Of a stretch of DNA of 64,000 nucleotides, positions 8,499 through 20,016 are shown piece by piece. Each line of letters begins with the position of its first letter. The stretch's first letter is position 1. The translations under genes were made by a program, and so were the position numbers. This DNA comes from Pseudomonadota bacterium (lineage in GTDB: Bacteria; Pseudomonadota; Alphaproteobacteria; Caulobacterales; Caulobacteraceae), in assembly GCA_023451375.1 (NCBI GenBank), contig JAEXZS010000061.1:60442-124441 (forward strand), given 5' to 3'. The notes under the pieces were generated by a model. It was not told the origin of the DNA and did not search any database. It saw only the letters and a list, made by a program, of their open reading frames with translations.

Positions 8499-9320
8499 TC
8501 AGAGGGTCGGAACGGCCTGGCTGAGCCGCCCGCCGACGCGGATCGGTTCGATGCGACGCGCCAGGCCCGTCCGATCGTCGGTTTCGACGAAGACGCCGCA
8601 CACCGTCGCTGGCCCGGACGCGGGCTGATAGCGCCCCCCCGAAATCCGGGTGGTGAAGCGCCGCAGCGGCTCCTCCTTTTCGTTGCCGATCACGGAGTCG
8701 TAGTCGCAGCAGCCGCCGGCGTCGGTCTGGTAGGCCGTGCCGCCCGGCAGGATCTGGGCGTCGGCCGTGGGGACGTGGGTATGGGTGCCGACGACCAGGC
8801 TGGCGCGGCCGTCGCAGAAGTGCCCCATGGCCATCTTCTCGCTGGTCGCCTCGCAATGGATATCGACAATGACGGCGTCGGCCGCCATCCCCATCGGACA
8901 GGCGGCCAGCTCCCTCTCCACGGCGCTGAACGGGTCGTCCATCGGATCCATGTGGACGCGACCCAGCACGTTCATGACCAGAACCGTTCGCCCGCTGTGG
9001 GTCTCGAACAGATTGGCCCCAGCGCCGGGCGCGTCCATCAGGCGCGGATAGTTGGCCGGCCGGATCAGGCGCGGCTCGCGCACGATGTAGGTCAGGGCCT
9101 CGCGCTGGTCCCAGCTGTGATTGCCGAGCGTGAGGCAGTCGGCGCCGGCCATGAAGAGCTCGCGCGCGGTGTTCTCGGTTATGCCGAAACCGCCGGCCGC
9201 GTTCTCGGCGTTCACCACCACGAAGTCGAGCTGAAGGTCCCGCTTCAGGCCCGGAAGATGGTCGCTGATCCCGTCGCGGCCGGACTTGCCGATGACGTCG
9301 CCGAAGAATGCCAGTCTCAT
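8499..9320 (-). CDS. YmdB-family metallophosphoesterase (TIGR00282)
   Basis: 273 residues. Metal ligands of the family are in place: D8 in FFGDVIG, E39 and N40 in NAENAAGG, the Asn and His of LGNHSWD, and later DIHCEATSEK and GTHTHVPTAD. The Bacillus homologue YmdB hydrolyses 2',3'-cyclic nucleotides, so a cyclic-nucleotide phosphodiesterase role is likely, but the in vivo substrate is unknown. Its ATG overlaps the stop of the cyclo-ligase gene by four bases (ATGA), indicating one operon. That pairing is frequent in alphaproteobacteria. Confidence 0.9.
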   Translation of the reverse strand: MRLAFFGDVIGKSGRDGISDHLPGLKRDLQLDFVVVNAENAAGGFGITENTARELFMAGADCLTLGNHSWDQREALTYIVREPRLIRPANYPRLMDAPGAGANLFETHSGRTVLVMNVLGRVHMDPMDDPFSAVERELAACPMGMAADAVIVDIHCEATSEKMAMGHFCDGRASLVVGTHTHVPTADAQILPGGTAYQTDAGGCCDYDSVIGNEKEEPLRRFTTRISGGRYQPASGPATVCGVFVETDDRTGLARRIEPIRVGGRLSQAVPTL

Positions 9321-9862
9321 GCGAACGCCGTATAGCCGGTCTCGGTCAGAACGCCATGCAGGCGAATGTCGTGATCTTGCAGCGCCAGCCGCTCGACCTG
9401 CTGTCCGGCATAGGCGAAGCCGATCCGGATCGCGTCGGACCGGGCGGCGAAGGTGCGGTCGTAATAGCCGCCGCCCTGCCCCAGGCGGCCGCCGAACGCG
9501 TCGAAGGCCAGCAGGGGCGTGATGACCAGGTCGGGGTCGACCACCTCAGCCAGCGGCAGCGGCGCGGGACATCCGGCGTTGTCCAACTCCAGCGGCTCGC
9601 CTGGCGACCAGGCGCGGAAGATCATCGGCGCGTTACGTTCCAGAACTACGGGCAGGCACAGCCGCCGCCCGTCGCGTTCCAGCGCCAGGGCCAGGGCGTC
9701 GGTGTCGAGTTCGGAGCCCATGGCGCGGTAGAGGGCGACCACGGGGGCTCCCGGCAGGGCTCCGGCATGTTCAGCCGCTCGCCCAGGGGCGAACGGATCG
9801 AGCTCCGCCAGTCGTTTGCGCTGTGCCCGAGCCGCTGATCGAAGTTCGTGCTTGTCCGACAT
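9317..9862 (-). CDS. ygfA: 5-formyltetrahydrofolate cyclo-ligase
   Basis: Converts 5-formyl-THF to 5,10-methenyl-THF with ATP, rescuing folate from an inhibitory storage form. The 181-residue protein has the N-terminal KHELRSAARAQR basic region, the PLLAFDAFGGRLGQGGGYYDR signature that binds nucleotide and substrate, and normal length. It lies directly downstream of 6S RNA and zapA. In many proteobacteria this gene follows 6S RNA, which supports both calls. It overlaps the next gene by four bases. Confidence 0.93.
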   Translation of the reverse strand: MSDKHELRSAARAQRKRLAELDPFAPGRAAEHAGALPGAPVVALYRAMGSELDTDALALALERDGRRLCLPVVLERNAPMIFRAWSPGEPLELDNAGCPAPLPLAEVVDPDLVITPLLAFDAFGGRLGQGGGYYDRTFAARSDAIRIGFAYAGQQVERLALQDHDIRLHGVLTETGYTAFA

Positions 9863-9943
9863 GATCGCGCCCGGGAGATGCGCGCCAGGGCGCTCAAGCA
9901 GCGCGCGACCGCGTCGCGAGCGGCAGCGCCCAAAAAGGGAAGG

Positions 9944-10113
9944 TTGGCGGCGCCGCGAGAACCGTGAAGGGCGGTTTAAATCCTCTCGTCCTGGGTAGCC
10001 AGGTGGGCTCCGTGTGCCCGGGCCCTCGAGCCCAAACAGGGACAGATCCCTTCGAGTGAATTAAGGTCGCGAGGAAATGTTGCCTTCGACGAGGGCCGCA
10101 GCAAGACCCGCCG
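9944..10113 (-). ncRNA. ssrS: 6S RNA
   Basis: No protein-coding frame fills the 296 bases between zapA and the cyclo-ligase, the classical 6S location. A promoter at 10120-10148 predicts a start near 10113. The RNA would begin ACGGCGGGTC, and its GGCGG can pair with CCGCC (9950-9946) near the predicted 3' end. Internal helices include TGGGCTC with GAGCCCA and CCTGG with CCAGG, and there are single-stranded A/T-rich sides as in the central bubble (ACCTTAATTCACTCG and GGATTTAAACC). A T-run in the RNA sense at 9932-9936 lies just past the 3' end. In other bacteria 6S RNA binds the housekeeping sigma-RNA polymerase. Ends are approximate. Confidence 0.75.
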
Positions 10114-10119
10114 TCGAAC

Positions 10120-10148
10120 AAGATAGGCGCGGCGCGCGACGTTCTCAA
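10120..10148 (-). promoter_or_regulatory. Promoter of 6S RNA
   Basis: On the minus strand TTGAGA (10148-10143) and TATCTT (10125-10120) are separated by exactly 17 bp. The pair lies just after the zapA stop and places +1 near 10113. Confidence 0.6.
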
Positions 10149-10158
10149 GCGGCGCGGT

Positions 10159-10464
10159 TCAGACGCTCTGCGCGATCTTCTCGATCCGGGCGGCGACGGC
10201 GTTCAGCGCCTCGGCCACGCCGTCGCTGGACGGAACCGACGGCGTCGCGCCGGTTCCGCCGCTACGGGCGTCGTGCAGCTCGTCGGCCAGGATCAAGGCC
10301 GACATAAGGAACAGGCGCAGGTCGCCGACATTGCCGACGTTCTGAGCGACCGAACGGACCCGCTCGTCAAACTGGCGGGCCAGGGCGCGCACCCGCTCCT
10401 CCTGGCCGTCGGCGCAGCCCACGGCGTAGGGGCGGCCGTTCACCTCCACCGTCACCGTCGCCAT
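10159..10464 (-). CDS. zapA: Cell division protein ZapA
   Basis: FtsZ-ring associated protein that promotes protofilament bundling. It has 101 residues with the family start MATVTVEVNGRPYAVGCADGQEE and the ARQFDERVRS and DLRLFLMSALILADEL segments that begin the coiled coil. The C-terminal part is Ser/Gly/Thr-rich, with a final helix LNAVAARIEKIAQSV. Its ATG overlaps the stop of the DUF4164-like gene by one base (TGATG), so the two are translationally coupled. 6S RNA follows from its own promoter. Confidence 0.92.
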   Translation of the reverse strand: MATVTVEVNGRPYAVGCADGQEERVRALARQFDERVRSVAQNVGNVGDLRLFLMSALILADELHDARSGGTGATPSVPSSDGVAEALNAVAARIEKIAQSV

Positions 10465-10715
10465 CAGGCGGCCCCTTCCGTCTCGGCCAGCACGTCGCGC
10501 ACGGCCTCGGCGGCGCGGGCCAGGGCCTGCGACGCCTCCCGGCCGGCCGCCTCGAGCTCGGCCACGCGCGCGGCGTCGGGGCGCGGCGCGAACAGGTCGT
10601 CGTCCGCGATCGGGGGGGCCGAGGCGGGCCGCGCCTTCAGGTCCAGGATCTTGCGTTCGAGATCAGCCAGGGCGCGGTCGATGCGCACCCGTGCGGCCGC
10701 AACAGCATCCGCCAT
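10464..10715 (-). CDS. DUF4164-like small coiled-coil protein, 83 aa
   Basis: Begins MADAVAAARVRIDRALADLERKI and is mostly helical with heptad-like Leu/Ala spacing, broken by a Pro/Asp-rich stretch around residues 30-48. AAGGAGCGACCG precedes the ATG at 10715, a strong ribosome binding site. Reading upstream of it would run into the tkt promoter region. Genes of this type sit directly before zapA in many alphaproteobacteria. A role with ZapA at the divisome is inferred from that pairing. Confidence 0.75.
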   Translation of the reverse strand: MADAVAAARVRIDRALADLERKILDLKARPASAPPIADDDLFAPRPDAARVAELEAAGREASQALARAAEAVRDVLAETEGAA

Positions 10716-10737
10716 CGGTCGCTCCTTACAGATTCCG

Positions 10738-10766
10738 TATAGAACCCGAGGACGCGTCGGGGTAAA
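10738..10766 (-). promoter_or_regulatory. Candidate promoter of the DUF4164-zapA operon
   Basis: On the minus strand TTTACC (10766-10761) and TCTATA (10743-10738) are 17 bp apart, upstream of the strong RBS of the first gene. It lies in the 97-base gap shared with divergent tkt. Confidence 0.4.
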
Positions 10767-10812
10767 GGCGGCGCGCCCCGCTTTTTCCGCCTTCCGACGA
10801 AAGGTCTGCGCC

Positions 10813-12816
10813 GTGACCGACGCCAAAGCCGCACCCAAGTCCGGTCCTCGGGCCACCCCCGAGCAGATGGCCAACGCCATCCGCGTCCTTGCCATGGATG
10901 GCGTGGAGAAAGCCAAGAGCGGCCACCCCGGCATGCCGATGGGCATGGCCGACGTCGCGACCGTGTTGTTCTCCAAGTTCATGAAGTTCGACGCCAGTCG
11001 TCCCGACTGGGCCGACCGCGACCGCTTCATCCTGTCGGCGGGCCATGGCTCGATGCTGATCTACGCCCTGCTTCACCTGACGGGCTACAAGGCGGCGACA
11101 AAGGAAGAGCTGTCGAACTTCCGCCAATGGGGCTCCAAGACCGCCGGCCACCCGGAGTACGGCCACATGCCGGGCGTCGAGGTCACCACCGGCCCCCTCG
11201 GCCAGGGCCTGGCCACCTCGATCGGCTTCGCCCTGGCGGAACGGCATCTGGCGGCGAAGTACGGCGACGACCTGGTCGACCACCGCACCTGGGTGGTGGC
11301 GGGCGACGGCTGCCTGATGGAGGGCGTGTCGCAGGAGGCCATCACCCTGGCCGGCCGGCTGAAGCTGAACAAGCTGACCGTTCTGTGGGACGACAACCAG
11401 ATCACCATCGACGGCAAGGTGTCGCTGTCGGACGCCACCGACCAGAAGGGCCGCTTCAAGGCCGCCGGCTGGGCCGTGCGCGCCATCGACGGCCACTCCA
11501 TATCGGAGATCAAGGCCGCGTTGAAGTGGGCCACGCGTCAGGACAAGCCGACTCTGATCGCCTGCCGCACCAAGATCGGCAGGGGCGCCGCCACCATGGA
11601 AGGCAGCCACAAGACGCACGGCGCGGCCCTGGGCGCCGCCGAGGTGGCCGCCACCCGCCTGGGCCTCGCCTGGCATCACGATCCGTTCGAACTGCCCGCC
11701 AATATCGAGGAAGCGTGGCGCAAGGTCGGCCGGCGCGGCGCCAAGGACCGCAAGAAGTGGGAGGCGCGCCTGGCCGCCTCGCCACAGGCCGCCGACTTCA
11801 CCCGCGCCATGAAGGGCGACCTGCCGGAAGCTGCCTTCGACGGCCTGAACGCCAAGATCGCCGAACTGGTCGAGACCAGGCCGGCTCAGGCCACGCGCCA
11901 GGCCTCCGGTGCGGCGCTGGAGCAGGTGTTCGCGGCCATTCCGGAGCTGGTCGGCGGCTCGGCCGACCTGACGGGCTCCAACAACACCTTCGTCGCCGGC
12001 ACGCCGATCCTTGACGCGCCCACCTATGAGGGCCGCTACGTCAACTACGGCATCCGCGAGTTCGGCATGGCGGCGGCCATGAACGGCCTGGCGCTGCACG
12101 GCGGGGTGATCCCCTACGGCGGCACCTTCATGGTGTTCTCGGACTACAGCCGGCCGGCCATCCGCCTCGGCGCCCTGATGGGCGTGCGCGCGATCCACGT
12201 GCTGACCCATGACTCCATCGGCCTGGGCGAGGACGGCCCGACGCACCAGCCGGTCGAGCACCTGGCCGCCCTGCGCGCCATTCCGAACCTGAACGTCTTC
12301 CGTCCAGCCGATACGGTCGAGGCCATGGAGTGCTGGCAGGTCGCCTTGCAGTCCAAGGCCACGCCGTCGGCCATGGCCCTGTCGCGCCAGAAGACGGCGG
12401 CGGTCCGCACCGTCGCCGCGTCGGAGAACCTTTCGGCCCGGGGCGCCTATGAGCTGAAGGCCGCGAACGGCGAGGCCAGGGTCACCCTGTTCGCCACGGG
12501 CACCGAGGTTCCGCTGGCGCTGAAGGCGGCCAAGACGCTGGAAGCCGAAGGGACGCCGACCCGCGTGGTCTCGGTTCCCTGTTTCGAACTGTTCGAGCAG
12601 CAGGACGCCGCCTATCAGGCGTCGGTCATCGGCCGGGGCACGGTGCGCATCGCCGTGGAAGCCGCGATCAAGCAGGGCTGGGAGCGGTTCATCGGCGAGG
12701 ACGGCGGCTTCGTCGGCATGACCGGCTTCGGCGCCAGCGCGCCGGCCGAGGTGCTTTACGAGAAGTTCGGCATCACGGCGGACGCCGTGGTCCAACAGGC
12801 GAAGGCGCGGCTGTAA
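10813..12816 (+). CDS. tkt: Transketolase
   Basis: TPP enzyme that transfers two-carbon units in the pentose phosphate and Entner-Doudoroff-linked sugar network. It has 667 residues. The N-terminal half has AKSGHPGMPMG, SAGHGSML, the TPP motif GDGCLMEGVSQEA through WDDNQITIDG, and the catalytic-loop SHKTHG. The pyrimidine-binding half has NYGIREFGMAAAMNG and TFMVFSDYSRPAIR. A Tkt C-terminal domain follows. The start is a GTG at 10813 with AAGG upstream. A large in-frame extension upstream covers the divergent genes and is spurious. It is followed by the multi-hairpin repeat. Confidence 0.96.
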   Translation: MTDAKAAPKSGPRATPEQMANAIRVLAMDGVEKAKSGHPGMPMGMADVATVLFSKFMKFDASRPDWADRDRFILSAGHGSMLIYALLHLTGYKAATKEELSNFRQWGSKTAGHPEYGHMPGVEVTTGPLGQGLATSIGFALAERHLAAKYGDDLVDHRTWVVAGDGCLMEGVSQEAITLAGRLKLNKLTVLWDDNQITIDGKVSLSDATDQKGRFKAAGWAVRAIDGHSISEIKAALKWATRQDKPTLIACRTKIGRGAATMEGSHKTHGAALGAAEVAATRLGLAWHHDPFELPANIEEAWRKVGRRGAKDRKKWEARLAASPQAADFTRAMKGDLPEAAFDGLNAKIAELVETRPAQATRQASGAALEQVFAAIPELVGGSADLTGSNNTFVAGTPILDAPTYEGRYVNYGIREFGMAAAMNGLALHGGVIPYGGTFMVFSDYSRPAIRLGALMGVRAIHVLTHDSIGLGEDGPTHQPVEHLAALRAIPNLNVFRPADTVEAMECWQVALQSKATPSAMALSRQKTAAVRTVAASENLSARGAYELKAANGEARVTLFATGTEVPLALKAAKTLEAEGTPTRVVSVPCFELFEQQDAAYQASVIGRGTVRIAVEAAIKQGWERFIGEDGGFVGMTGFGASAPAEVLYEKFGITADAVVQQAKARL

Positions 12817-12825
12817 CCTTTGCGT

Positions 12826-12948
12826 CTCCTCCCGATTTGCCTCGCGAATGGGGAGGTGGATCGGCGCATAGCGCCGAGACGGAGGGGTTCTTGCGGCGTC
12901 CAGAGCCCCTCCACCGCTTAGCGGTCCCCCTCCCCGCTTCGCAGGGAG
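12826..12948. repeat. Five-hairpin intergenic repeat element
   Basis: Five consecutive inverted repeats fill the gap between tkt and purT. They are CCTCCC/GGGAGG with inner ATTTGC/GCGAAT (12828-12856), CGGCGC-ATA-GCGCCG (12862-12876), an 11-bp GGAGGGGTTCT/AGAGCCCCTCC stem (12881-12912), ACCGC-TTA-GCGGT (12913-12925), and CTCCCC-GC/GC-GGGAG (12930-12948). The style matches the GC-rich palindromic repeats scattered between genes in Caulobacterales. It may also end tkt transcription. Confidence 0.75.
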
Positions 12949-12961
12949 TAGACAGACGCCG

Positions 12962-14170
12962 ATGGAGATGGATGTGAAACTCGGCACGCCGCTTTCCGAC
13001 ACCGCGACCCGCGTCATGCTCCTCGGCTCCGGCGAGCTGGGCAAGGAAGTCGCCATCGAGCTGCAGCGGCTCGGCGTCGAGGTCATCGCCGTCGATCGCT
13101 ACGCCAACGCCCCCGCCATGCAGGTGGCGCATCGCAGCCACGTCATTCCGATGACCGATCCGCAGGTGCTGAACGGCCTGGTCATGGCCGAGGCGCCGCA
13201 CATCATCGTGCCCGAGATCGAGGCCATCGCCACCGAAGTCCTCGCCGCCATCGAGGCCGCCGGGATGGCCAGGGTCATCCCCACTGCCCGCGCGACCCAG
13301 CTGACCATGAACCGTGAGGGCATCCGCCGTCTGGCCGCCGAGGAGCTGGACCTGCCGACCAGCCCCTACGCCTTCGCCGGCGACGCCGAGGAACTGGCGG
13401 CGGGCGCCGAAGCCGTCGGCTATCCCTGTTTCGTCAAGCCGGTGATGTCGTCCTCGGGCAAGGGCCAGTCGTTCGTCGAGCACCCGGACCAGATCGCCGA
13501 CGCCTGGGCCTATGCCCAATCCGGCGGGCGCGTCGACACATCCCGCGTCATCGTCGAGGGCCGCATCGATTTCGACTTCGAGATCACCCTGCTCACCGTC
13601 CGCTCCATCGGCGCCGACGGTCAGGTCCGCACGGATTTCTGCGCCCCCATCGGCCATCGCCAGGTCCAGGGCGACTATGTCGAGAGCTGGCAGCCCCAGG
13701 CCATGTCCCCAGCCGCCTTGCGGGCGGCGCAGGACATCGCGGCCGAGGTCACCGACGCCCTGGGCGGCCTCGGAGTCTTCGGCGTGGAGCTGTTCGTCAG
13801 CGGCGACCGGGTGTGGTTCTCCGAGGTATCCCCTCGCCCGCACGACACCGGCCTGGTGACGCTGGCCAGCCAGCAGATGAGCGAGTTCGCGCTCCACGCC
13901 CGAGCCATACTGGGCCTGCCGGTCGACGTAACCCAGCGCGAGCCGGCCGCCAGCGCCGTCATCTACGGCCGGCTGGAGGCGCAGGGGATCGCTTTCGACG
14001 GCGTCGCCGAGGCGCTGTCGGTTCCGACCGCCGACCTGCGCCTGTTCGGCAAGCCTGAGAGCCATGAACGTCGCCGCATGGGCGTGGCCACCGCTCGCGG
14101 ATCGACAGTGGAGGAAGCCCGCGAACGGGCGCGCGAGGCGGCGTCACGGGTCCGCCCCGTCGCCGGCTGA
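12962..14170 (+). CDS. purT: Formate-dependent GAR transformylase 2
   Basis: Makes formyl-glycinamide ribonucleotide from GAR, formate and ATP, an alternative third step of purine synthesis. The 402-residue protein has the preATP-grasp Rossmann start MLLGSGELGKEV, the VPEIEAI and TMNREGIRRLAAEEL signatures, the ATP-grasp segment PVMSSSGKGQS, and the metal-binding GVELFVSG and EVSPRPHDTG. Length is normal for PurT. It begins just after the hairpin repeat and ends two bases from the stop of the convergent S41 peptidase. Confidence 0.95.
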   Translation: MEMDVKLGTPLSDTATRVMLLGSGELGKEVAIELQRLGVEVIAVDRYANAPAMQVAHRSHVIPMTDPQVLNGLVMAEAPHIIVPEIEAIATEVLAAIEAAGMARVIPTARATQLTMNREGIRRLAAEELDLPTSPYAFAGDAEELAAGAEAVGYPCFVKPVMSSSGKGQSFVEHPDQIADAWAYAQSGGRVDTSRVIVEGRIDFDFEITLLTVRSIGADGQVRTDFCAPIGHRQVQGDYVESWQPQAMSPAALRAAQDIAAEVTDALGGLGVFGVELFVSGDRVWFSEVSPRPHDTGLVTLASQQMSEFALHARAILGLPVDVTQREPAASAVIYGRLEAQGIAFDGVAEALSVPTADLRLFGKPESHERRRMGVATARGSTVEEARERAREAASRVRPVAG

Positions 14171-14171
14171 T

Positions 14172-15446
14172 CTACTGAGCCCGGGCGGCTGCGCGCGCCT
14201 CCATGCGGGGTTCGCGCCCCAGAGCCTCGATCGCCGCCGCCATCGCCGGGTCCTCGCCGGTGCGGCGCTGGCTTAGGGTGCGCGGCGTCAGGATGTCCGG
14301 CGTCACGCCCCGCTTCTCCAGCCGTACGCCGCCGGATGTGACGTAGTCGGCCCGGCTGAGCGTCAGGCGTCCGCTATCCGGCAGGTCGGTGTCCTGGGCG
14401 ATCAGCACCGAGCCGATGGTCTTCTCCCCCACCACTATGCCCCGCCCCGCCTCCTGCAGGGCCGCGGGCGTCAGTTCGGCGGCGCTGCGGCTGGCGCGGT
14501 CCACCAGGACGGCGACCGGATTGGCCACCGGCTCTTCATGATCGCCGCAGCCGCCCGAGGCGCGCATCACCACGGCCCGTCCCGATCGGCTGGTCCGCGT
14601 CGCCCAGGCCTGGCCGCGCGGCAGGAAGCAGGTCAGCACCGCCTCCGCCTCCGACAGCCGCCCGCCCGGGTTGGCTCGCAGGTCCAGGATGACGTCCACG
14701 TCCGGCGGCAGCCCGTCCAACTGCCGGCCGATCCAGTCGCCCAAGCCCTGTTCGAACTGCTCGATGGTCAGCACCAGAACCCCGGGACGCGAGCGGTCGG
14801 CGACGAAGGGGGCGGGCCCGTCCATCAGCCGTGGCGTCACATTCACAAGACGCGTCTGGCCGACTTCATCCTTGAGCGTCAGTCTGACGGGGCGCCCGTC
14901 GAACACCTCATAGTCCGGCCCCCATGGCCGGCCGTCGATCAGTTGCAGCGACCAGCCCACCTGGATGTCGGCGGCCTCTGCCGGCGAGCCGGCGCGAACC
15001 CGCTCGACGGTCCAGACCTCCCTCTCCTCACCCGCCATCAAGGTCATGCCCATGACGGCGCGCCGCTCGTACTGACGATCCTGGCGGCGCACCGCGGCCG
15101 GCGGGCTGGCGGCGGCGTGGCCGTCGTCCAGCAGGTCCAGCATGTCGTTCAGCACCCTGTACAGGGTCCGTTCGTCCGCCGCCGCCTCGGCCAGCGGCCG
15201 AAACCGCGCCCGGGCCGCCGTCCAGTCCACTCCGCGCAGGGTCGCATCGTAATAGCCGCGCCGGACCTCGTTCCAGACCCGGTCGAACACCCGCTGGTTC
15301 AGGCGGACGCGGGCGCGCGAGGGCGGCGCGGGCGTCGCCGCGACCACGCCGTCCGACAGGTTCCCGCGCGCGGCGACCGGATGGGTCGTCAGGGCGACCC
15401 CCAGGACGGCGACGCCGATGCAGCGCTTGAGCAGGCGAACGATCAT
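14172..15446 (-). CDS. S41-family peptidase, exported, with PDZ-like domain
   Basis: 424 residues. The N-terminus has basic residues then GVAVLGVALTTHPVAA, a signal peptide ending near residue 25. A helical domain follows (about 40-115), then a PDZ-like region (AGSPAEAADIQVGWSLQLIDG) and the S41 core with LDLRANPGGRLSEAE and VDRASRSAAEL. The Ser of SAAE aligns with the catalytic Ser of C-terminal processing proteases. The usual Lys 25 residues later is a Ser here (GEKTIGS), with a Lys four residues earlier. The start at 15446 is preferred to 15521 because it exposes the signal peptide. The target is unknown. Confidence 0.88.
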   Translation of the reverse strand: MIVRLLKRCIGVAVLGVALTTHPVAARGNLSDGVVAATPAPPSRARVRLNQRVFDRVWNEVRRGYYDATLRGVDWTAARARFRPLAEAAADERTLYRVLNDMLDLLDDGHAAASPPAAVRRQDRQYERRAVMGMTLMAGEEREVWTVERVRAGSPAEAADIQVGWSLQLIDGRPWGPDYEVFDGRPVRLTLKDEVGQTRLVNVTPRLMDGPAPFVADRSRPGVLVLTIEQFEQGLGDWIGRQLDGLPPDVDVILDLRANPGGRLSEAEAVLTCFLPRGQAWATRTSRSGRAVVMRASGGCGDHEEPVANPVAVLVDRASRSAAELTPAALQEAGRGIVVGEKTIGSVLIAQDTDLPDSGRLTLSRADYVTSGGVRLEKRGVTPDILTPRTLSQRRTGEDPAMAAAIEALGREPRMEARAAARAQ

Positions 15447-15551
15447 GGCCGCATCCTCGACCGACGATCGCCGGGGCGCAAGCGTCGGCGCCGCCTTGCC
15501 TTCGCCGCGCGGCCGCGCCAAGAGCGCCCTTCAAGACGACGGACCCCGGAC

Positions 15552-16253
15552 ATGCCCATCACCACGGTCGGCCTCGATGCCGACGACACCCTCTGGCACA
15601 ATGAGACGATCTTCCGCCTGACCCATGCGCGGTTCGTCGACCTGCTGGACGACCACGGCGACGCCGAGACGATCGAGACGCGCCTGGCCGATGTCGAGCG
15701 GCGCAACCTGCGGCTCTATGGCTATGGGGTGAAGGGCTTCACCCTGTCGATGATCGAGACGGCGATGGAGCTGTGCGACGGCGGCGCCCCGCCCGAGGTG
15801 GTGCGCGAGATCCTGGCCGCCGGCCGCGAGATGCTGGCCCACCCGGTCGAAACCCTGCCGGGCGTCGATGAAGTGGTCGCCGAACTGTCCGAAAAGTACC
15901 GCCTGGTCCTGATCACCAAGGGCGATCTGTTGGATCAGGAACGCAAGTTGGCCGCCTCGGGCCTGGGAGAGCGCTTCAGCGCCGTCGAGATCGTCTCTGA
16001 AAAGGACCGCGCCACCTACGACCGCGTCTTCGCCCGCCACGGCACGGGGCCGGCCGAGGCGGTGATGGCCGGCAACTCCATGAAGTCCGACGTCGTCCCC
16101 GCCATCGAGGCCGGCGCCTTCGGCGTCCACATCCCCTACCACGTCACCTGGGCCCACGAACTGGCCGACGCGCCCGAGGGCCACCCCCGCTACGTCTCCC
16201 TCAGCCGCATCGGCGAACTGCCCAACTGGATCGCCGCGATCGCGGACGCATAA
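15552..16253 (+). CDS. HAD-superfamily hydrolase
   Basis: 233 residues, cytoplasmic. Motif I is LDADDTLWHN, with nucleophile D9 and acid/base D11. Motif II is LITKGD, the motif III Lys lies in VSEKDRATYDRV, and motif IV is GNSMKSDVVPAIEAG. A helical cap lies between motifs I and II. The substrate cannot be read from sequence; phosphoglycolate-like or sugar phosphatases are close relatives. I chose the ATG at 15552 because it directly precedes motif I. It is divergent from the S41 peptidase and followed by a short terminator. Confidence 0.9.
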   Translation: MPITTVGLDADDTLWHNETIFRLTHARFVDLLDDHGDAETIETRLADVERRNLRLYGYGVKGFTLSMIETAMELCDGGAPPEVVREILAAGREMLAHPVETLPGVDEVVAELSEKYRLVLITKGDLLDQERKLAASGLGERFSAVEIVSEKDRATYDRVFARHGTGPAEAVMAGNSMKSDVVPAIEAGAFGVHIPYHVTWAHELADAPEGHPRYVSLSRIGELPNWIAAIADA

Positions 16254-16327
16254 CCGCTTGCCCCCCGCCCCCACCCTCTCTAAACGGGCCGCTTAACCGA
16301 CAACCCGATGCGAACCCCGCCGGCCTC

Positions 16328-16346
16328 GCCGCCTGCGGCGGCTTTT
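16328..16346 (+). terminator. Probable terminator of the HAD gene
   Basis: GCCGCC (16328-16333), loop TGC, GGCGGC (16337-16342), then TTTT. It lies 75 bases past the HAD stop and before the RraB-like gene. Confidence 0.5.
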
Positions 16347-16374
16347 CGCGCGCAAAGAAGGACGACGCCGGACA

Positions 16375-16689
16375 GTGAACGGCTCGGACATCAACCACGA
16401 CGAACGCGACGCCATGGTGCGTGCGGCGCTGGCCGAGCACGGCGACAGCGGGGTCACCCCGCGTCATACGCTGTTCTACTTCTATGGCGACGGCGACCAC
16501 GGCGACCTGAACGAAGTGGCGCGGCGCGCCGGCTTCCTGACGCGCGGGGGCGACGATTCCACCATTCTCGAGACCACGATGGCGGTGGACGAGGCGTCGT
16601 TCGCGGCGACCTCGGCCATGATGCAGACCTGGGCCGCGGCCTTCCAGCTGGACTATGACGGCTGGGAATGCGCGGTCGTGACCCACTAG
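16375..16689 (+). CDS. RraB-like protein (RNase E regulator B domain)
   Basis: 104 residues matching the RraB fold. It has a helical N-terminus, LFYFYGDGDHGDLNEVARRA, ETTMAVDEASFAATSAMM and a C-terminal DYDGWECAVV. In E. coli RraB binds RNase E and lowers its activity. Whether this short homologue does so is not known. The GTG at 16375 is the most upstream plausible start. An internal ATG at 16414 would shorten it by 13 residues and cannot be excluded. carB starts 30 bases downstream. Confidence 0.75.
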   Translation: MNGSDINHDERDAMVRAALAEHGDSGVTPRHTLFYFYGDGDHGDLNEVARRAGFLTRGGDDSTILETTMAVDEASFAATSAMMQTWAAAFQLDYDGWECAVVTH

Positions 16690-16719
16690 CTTAGTCGAAC
16701 AAGAAAAAGAGGCCTCCCC

Positions 16720-20006
<3,287 letters not shown>

Positions 20007-20016
<10 letters not shown>

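Noticed and set aside
10726..13086. 786-codon minus-strand frame opposite tkt
   Set aside because: It is antisense to transketolase, with no recognisable domain.
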